Positions 5,109 through 8,617 of a stretch of DNA of 8,617 bases are shown here, in pieces. A program made the translations under genes and the position numbers. The stretch lies in NCBI GenBank assembly GCA_900550815.1, contig URTW01000082.1, positions 1 through 8,617 on the forward strand, in the 5' to 3' direction. This stretch comes from an uncultured Collinsella sp. GTDB taxonomy: Bacteria > Actinomycetota > Coriobacteriia > Coriobacteriales > Coriobacteriaceae. Below the pieces are notes generated by a model. That model did not search any database and was not told where the DNA came from. It saw only the letters and a list, made by a program, of their open reading frames with translations. The stretch's first letter is position 1; every line of letters begins with the position of its first letter.

Positions 5109-6104
5109 ATGAGCAAAAACCTCTCCCAGCAGGTCGTTCTCGACCGCCGCGGCTTTGTTGCCGCTACCTTCGCAACCGTCGCCGGCCTTGGTCTTGCCGG
5201 CTGCTCTGACACCAGCGCCGAGGCCGACAAGGGTTCCGCCGCCGGCTCCTCCAAGAGCTCCGCAGATACCGAGGCTTCCACCACGCTCGATGCCAAGGCA
5301 TTCGACAAGCTCGTCAACGACGGCCCCAAGGCCGATGATGACGCCATCGCCGCCAGCACCTGGGCGACGGCCGTCAAGAACGCCGGCGTCTTTAAGATCG
5401 GTGGCGTTCAGACCTCCACGCTCTTCTCCCTCCTCAACGAGAAGGACGGTCAGACCCGCGGCTTCGACGCCGGTATCGCACAGCTCCTGTCCAACTACAT
5501 TCTGGGCGAGAACAAGGTCGAGATCACCCAGGTGACCTCGGACACGCGCGAGTCCGTCCTGCAGAACGGCCAGGTCGACGCCGTCTTTGCCACCTACACC
5601 ATCACTGACGAGCGCAAGAAGCTCGTCTCCTTCGCCGGCCCCTACTACTACACCCAGCAGGCCATCCTGGTGCTCGCCGATAACGACGACATCAAGAGCG
5701 TCGACGACCTGGCCAACAAGAACGTCGCCGTCCAGTCCGGCTCCAACGGCCCTGCCATCCTGGAGGAGTTCGCTCCCAAGGCCAGCCAGCAGGAGGTCAA
5801 GACCGACGAGGAGGCCCGCCAGGCACTCCAACAGGGCCGCGTTGACGCCTACGTCATCGATAACAACATGCAGCAGAGCGCCCTGGTCCACGAGCCCGGT
5901 AAGTACAAGATTGCCGGCAAGCCCTTCGGCAGCAAGGAGCCCTATGGCATTGGCCTGCCGCTCGATTCCGACGGCGTCGCCTTCGTTAACGACTTCCTTA
6001 AGAAGATCGAGGACGACGGCACCTGGACTGAGCTGTGGCAGATCTGCATCGGCGACCGTACGGGCGACACCAATGTTCCCGAGCTGCCCGAGATCGGGGC
6101 CTAG
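5109..6104 (+). CDS. Amino-acid ABC transporter substrate-binding lipoprotein (family 3, glutamate/glutamine type)
   Basis: This 331-residue extracytoplasmic binding protein captures a polar amino acid for the importer encoded downstream. The signal region has a twin-arginine motif DRRGFVA (R13, R14), a hydrophobic stretch, and the lipobox LAGC ending at C32, so it is predicted to be exported by the Tat route and lipid-anchored. A low-complexity Ser/Ala/Gly/Lys/Glu linker (33-60) precedes the SBP family 3 domain (about 93-318). Typical family phrases are GFDAGIAQLL (118-127), VTSDTRESVLQNGQVDAVFA (142-161), TYTITDERKKLVSFAGPYY (162-180), VAVQSGSNG (206-214) and the second-lobe YVIDNN (248-253). 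T164/T166 and R169 correspond to the region that holds the ligand's alpha-carboxylate and amino groups in relatives. Codon choice is strongly biased (AAG, ATC, AAC, CTC), suggesting high expression. Glutamate is favoured because the permeases resemble GluC/GluD, but specificity is unproven. Confidence 0.92.
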   Translation: MSKNLSQQVVLDRRGFVAATFATVAGLGLAGCSDTSAEADKGSAAGSSKSSADTEASTTLDAKAFDKLVNDGPKADDDAIAASTWATAVKNAGVFKIGGVQTSTLFSLLNEKDGQTRGFDAGIAQLLSNYILGENKVEITQVTSDTRESVLQNGQVDAVFATYTITDERKKLVSFAGPYYYTQQAILVLADNDDIKSVDDLANKNVAVQSGSNGPAILEEFAPKASQQEVKTDEEARQALQQGRVDAYVIDNNMQQSALVHEPGKYKIAGKPFGSKEPYGIGLPLDSDGVAFVNDFLKKIEDDGTWTELWQICIGDRTGDTNVPELPEIGA

Positions 6105-6192
6105 GCAGCGAGCCTGGTAACGACCGCAACGAAACCATACGGAAACGCATGATGCGCTTTATTGCGGTAAACTGTTTCCTCACTGAGTTGTC

Positions 6193-6227
6193 GGGGCTTC
6201 CGTACACACGGGAGCCCCTTTCCTTAT
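6193..6227 (+). terminator. Intercistronic terminator/attenuator between binding protein and permease genes
   Basis: GGGGCTTCCGT (6193-6203) pairs with ACGGGAGCCCC (6208-6218), with one U-G pair and a 4-nt ACAC loop, followed by TTTCCTTAT. The stem is strong and the T-tract imperfect, which fits partial termination. It lies within the 138-bp gap after the binding-protein stop and 16 nt before the permease ribosome binding site, so it probably raises binding-protein transcript over the membrane components. Confidence 0.75.
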
Positions 6228-6242
6228 CGGCGGGAGGTCCGC

Positions 6243-6902
6243 ATGAGTCTCTCCGAGCTCTGGTCGCTCTATGGCCAGAACTATATCGACGCGCTGCTAG
6301 CAACCTGGGGCATGACGCTTGAGTCGTTTGCCATCGCCATGGTGCTGGCCGTCGCCGTCACCGTGATGCGCGTGTCGCCGCTCAAGCCGCTGCGCGTCTT
6401 TGGCGACCTGTATGTCCAGGTCTTCCGTAACATCCCCGGCATCGCGCTGCTCATCATCGTCGTCTACGCGCTGCCGCCGCTCAAGGTCGTTCTGCCCTAC
6501 CGCACCTGCGTTATCGTCGCTACGGTCCTTTTGGGCTCGGCCTTTGGCTCCGAGAACTTCATGAGTGGCATCAACACCGTCGGCGTCGGTCAGGTCGAAG
6601 CCGCACGTTCGCTCGGCATGAGCTTTAACCGCATCCTCGCCAAGATCGTGATTCCGCAAGCGCTGCGCTCGAGCGTGCTGCCCATGACCAACCTCTTTAT
6701 CGCCGTCATGCTCACCACCGCGCTCGGCAGCCAGGTGCCGCTTAAACCGCAGGAGCTCACCGGCGTGGTGAGCTACATCAACACGCGCTCGCTCGGCGGC
6801 GTCGCCGCGTTCTTTATCTCGGCGCTCGGCTACCTGGGCACGGCCTTTGTGGTGAGCCACATTGGCAACTATATCGATAAGAAGGTGAGGATCCTCCGAT
6901 GA
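6243..6902 (+). CDS. gluC: Amino-acid ABC transporter permease, GluC-like
   Basis: This 219-residue inner-membrane subunit is one half of the translocation pathway. The HisM/GlnP-type permease fold is shown by hydrophobic segments near residues 16-41, 64-83, 86-103, 145-165 and 185-209, and by the cytoplasmic EAA loop EAARSLGMSFNRILAKIVIP (119-138) that docks on the ATPase. MRVSPLKPLR (42-51) and FRNIP (61-65) closely resemble MRVSPVKILR and RNTP of corynebacterial GluC, from memory. One difference is that the usual TKNTTIAS-like stretch after the EAA loop reads MLTTALGSQV here. The start is supported by GGGAGGT (6232-6238), 4 nt upstream. Its TGA stop overlaps the next start as ATGA (6899-6902), indicating translational coupling to the partner permease. 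Confidence 0.92.
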   Translation: MSLSELWSLYGQNYIDALLATWGMTLESFAIAMVLAVAVTVMRVSPLKPLRVFGDLYVQVFRNIPGIALLIIVVYALPPLKVVLPYRTCVIVATVLLGSAFGSENFMSGINTVGVGQVEAARSLGMSFNRILAKIVIPQALRSSVLPMTNLFIAVMLTTALGSQVPLKPQELTGVVSYINTRSLGGVAAFFISALGYLGTAFVVSHIGNYIDKKVRILR

Positions 6903-7732
6903 GCAAGCACTCCACCTCCGCGCTCACCATGCGCGATGCGCTCTACGAGGCTCCCGGCCCCAAGATGCGCGCCAAGATTCGCATCGGCACCGCCATCTCG
7001 CTTGTTGCCGTCGCCGTGCTCGTCGCCCTCGTGTTGCAGCGCTTTTATGTGACCGGCCAGCTTTCGGTTCACTATTGGTATTTCTTTACGCACCTCACCA
7101 CCTGGAAGTTCCTGCTTGCCGGCTTTGAGGGCACCGTTAAAGTCGCACTCACCGCCGGCGTCATTGCACTGGTGCTGGGCTTAGCCCTTATGCTCGGCCG
7201 CACCAGCGGCATCAAGCCGCTGCAGCTGGTCTGCCGCGTGCTCACTGATTTCTTCCGCGGCGTGCCGAGCCTGCTGTTCATCTACTTCTTCTTTTTGGTG
7301 CTGCCCCAGTACAAGATAGCGCTGCCGTCGTTTTGGATGTTCACGCTTCCCGTCGCGCTTGCTGCAGCCGGTGTACTTGCCGAGATCTTCCGCGCCGGCG
7401 TCAACGCCGTGCCGCGCGGTCAGGTCGAGGCAGCCCAGGCACTCGGTCTCTCCAAGGCTAAAATCACCTTTAAAATCGTGTTGCCGCAGGCTATCCGGTT
7501 TATCATTCCGTCGTTGATTTCGCAGCTTGTGGTCGTAGTCAAAGACACCACCGTCGCCTATGTGGTGAGCTACCCCGACCTCATGCAAAACGCCCGCGTG
7601 CTCATTACCAACTACGACGCCCTCGTGTCGGTCTACCTGGTAATCGCGGTCATCTACATCCTCATCAACGTCGCGATCAACAAGGCCGCTGTCTATGTTT
7701 CGCACAAGACCGGCGCGACCATCATCCGCTAA
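6899..7732 (+). CDS. gluD: Amino-acid ABC transporter permease, GluD-like
   Basis: This 277-residue inner-membrane permease presumably forms a heterodimer with the upstream GluC-like subunit. The N-terminal cytoplasmic stretch contains LYEAPGPKMRAK (15-26), strikingly like LYDAPGPKGRR of corynebacterial GluD. Membrane segments lie near 29-49, 76-99, 122-138, 146-165, 200-222 and 243-265. The EAA loop EAAQALGLSKAKITFKIVLP (177-196) is complete, and VKDTTVAYVVS (214-224) carries the conserved K-D/N-T/S element weakened in its partner. The start overlaps the preceding stop (ATGA) and is served by AAGGTGAGG inside the upstream gene. The ATPase gene follows after 36 nt with no terminator between them. 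Confidence 0.93.
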   Translation: MSKHSTSALTMRDALYEAPGPKMRAKIRIGTAISLVAVAVLVALVLQRFYVTGQLSVHYWYFFTHLTTWKFLLAGFEGTVKVALTAGVIALVLGLALMLGRTSGIKPLQLVCRVLTDFFRGVPSLLFIYFFFLVLPQYKIALPSFWMFTLPVALAAAGVLAEIFRAGVNAVPRGQVEAAQALGLSKAKITFKIVLPQAIRFIIPSLISQLVVVVKDTTVAYVVSYPDLMQNARVLITNYDALVSVYLVIAVIYILINVAINKAAVYVSHKTGATIIR

Positions 7733-7768
7733 CGCTTTACCATTTCGAGTCATAAGGAGCCGAGCACC

Positions 7769-8533
7769 ATGGCACAGAGCACCTCTTCCACCGGCAATCA
7801 GCCGCTGATCGAGCTCAGACACGTCGATAAGCACTATGGCGATCTGCACGTCCTCAACGACATCAATCTCTCTGTCGACCGCGGCGAGGTCGTCGTTGTG
7901 ATCGGTCCCTCGGGCTCGGGCAAGTCGACCATGTGCCGCACCATCAACCGTCTGGAAACCATCGACTCGGGCGAGATCCTCATCGAGGGCGAGCCCCTGC
8001 CGCAAGAAGGCAAGGATCTTGCCCGCATGCGCGCCGAGCTGGGCATGGTGTTTCAGCAGTTCAACCTGTTCGCACATATGACCGTACTGCAGAACGTCAT
8101 GCTGGGACCGGTCGATGTGCTGGGTGTCTCCAAGGACGAGGCCCGCGAGCGCGCCATGGACCTGCTGGGCCGCGTGGGCGTTGCCGAGCAGGCCGATAAG
8201 GTGCCCGCACAGCTCTCGGGCGGCCAGCAGCAGCGCGTAGCCATCGCCCGCTCGCTTGCCATGCAACCCAAGGCCATGCTTTTTGACGAGCCCACGAGCG
8301 CCCTTGACCCTGAGATGATCAACGAGGTGCTCGAGGTCATGGTCCGTCTGGCACAGCAGGGCATGACGATGATCGTCATCACGCACGAGATGAACTTTGC
8401 CCGCCGCGTGGCCGACCGCGTCGTGTTCATGGCCGACGGCCAGATCGTGGAAACCGGCACGCCCGACGAGTTCTTCGACCACCCCCAGACCAAGCGCGCC
8501 CAGGACTTCCTCAACTCCATCAAGGGTCACTAG
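7769..8533 (+). CDS. Amino-acid ABC transporter ATP-binding protein (GlnQ/GluA type)
   Basis: This 254-residue cytoplasmic ATPase powers the importer by dimerising on the two permeases. All nucleotide-binding elements are intact: Walker A GPSGSGKST (46-54), Q-loop Q96 in VFQQFNLF, ABC signature LSGGQQQR (149-156), Walker B AMLFDEP with D173 and catalytic E174, D-loop SALD (177-180) and H-loop H206 in VITHEM. FQQFNLFAHMTVLQNV (95-110) and MLFDEPTSALDPEM (170-183) are typical of the polar amino-acid uptake (PAAT) subfamily. Length is normal, with about ten extra N-terminal residues. The ATG is supported by AAGGAG (7754-7759), 9 nt upstream. It is the last gene of the operon in this window. In corynebacteria the ATPase gene comes first, so the order binding protein-permease-permease-ATPase differs here. 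Confidence 0.96.
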   Translation: MAQSTSSTGNQPLIELRHVDKHYGDLHVLNDINLSVDRGEVVVVIGPSGSGKSTMCRTINRLETIDSGEILIEGEPLPQEGKDLARMRAELGMVFQQFNLFAHMTVLQNVMLGPVDVLGVSKDEARERAMDLLGRVGVAEQADKVPAQLSGGQQQRVAIARSLAMQPKAMLFDEPTSALDPEMINEVLEVMVRLAQQGMTMIVITHEMNFARRVADRVVFMADGQIVETGTPDEFFDHPQTKRAQDFLNSIKGH

Positions 8534-8617
8534 CCAGCGCGGCCACCCGGCGGCCCAGCCCAGACAAAAAAGAGAGGGTACGCGGTGGGGGGGGCGGGGA
8601 GAGGAGGAGATGAGGTG
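8534..8617. other. Non-coding tail, G-rich low-complexity end
   Basis: No gene or convincing terminator is seen after the ATPase stop. The last ~37 bases are almost all purine (runs of G, then GAGGAGGAGATGAGG). This may be the edge of an assembled contig rather than real sequence. An ATG at 8610 directly abuts the purine run and cannot be supported as a gene start. Confidence 0.5.

Noticed and set aside
6145..6173. A second promoter before the GluC-like permease with TAAACT as -10 box
   Set aside because: No acceptable -35 box at 16-18 bp spacing (ACGCAT at the right place).
7181..8530. A 449-codon minus-strand open frame opposite the second permease and ATPase
   Set aside because: It overlaps two genes with intact motifs on the other strand and is His/Asp/Gly-rich nonsense typical of antisense translation.
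8605..8617. Start of another gene after AGGAGGAG
   Set aside because: The ATG directly touches the purine run, only two codons remain in the window, and the tract may be an artefact.

Overview
The window looks like chromosomal DNA from a high-GC actinobacterium. The best guess is a gut coriobacterium of the Collinsella type. The grounds are strong G/C preference at third codon positions, canonical AGGAGG-like ribosome binding sites, an MEP-pathway type enzyme, and a glutamate-family ABC transporter whose permeases resemble corynebacterial GluC/GluD. The lineage is inferred from general sequence character, not from a marker gene.

Layout. (1) 1-769, minus: the N-terminal 256 residues of an AmtB-type ammonium channel, cut by the window edge, with a 198-bp leader that carries helically phased short repeats. 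(2) 968-2527, minus: a tightly coupled gene pair, an HD-domain phosphohydrolase-like protein followed after 3 nt by a CmpB-type (PF06541) membrane protein. (3) 2528-2755: a divergent intergenic region with a perfect 12-bp palindrome and a 5'-UTR hairpin. (4) 2756-4537, plus: a short-form DXS-like thiamine-diphosphate enzyme that ends at a strong intrinsic terminator. (5) 4581-5035: a non-coding block unusually rich in structure. It holds four alternating copies of a TGTAACA-containing repeat, two hairpins that share the loop core CCTGTCCC, and a possible tiny minus-strand leader ORF between the hairpins. (6) 5036-8533, plus: an amino-acid ABC importer operon with a good sigma-A-type promoter, then a Tat-type lipoprotein binding protein, an attenuator-like hairpin, a GluC-like permease, a GluD-like permease overlapping it by ATGA, and an ATPase. 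(7) 8534-8617: no gene seen; the end is a G-rich low-complexity tail.

How the genes fit together. The Amt channel and the glutamate-type importer both bring in nitrogen compounds, but they lie on opposite strands and are separated by unrelated genes, so no common regulation can be claimed. In the importer operon, the hairpin between the binding-protein gene and the permease genes probably makes binding protein more abundant than membrane components, a known arrangement for such systems. The DXS-like gene appears to be a single-gene transcription unit. No CRISPR array, tRNA, rRNA, transposase or phage gene was seen. The items most worth following up are the structured block at 4594-4993 and the altered acceptor-site residues in the DXS-like enzyme.
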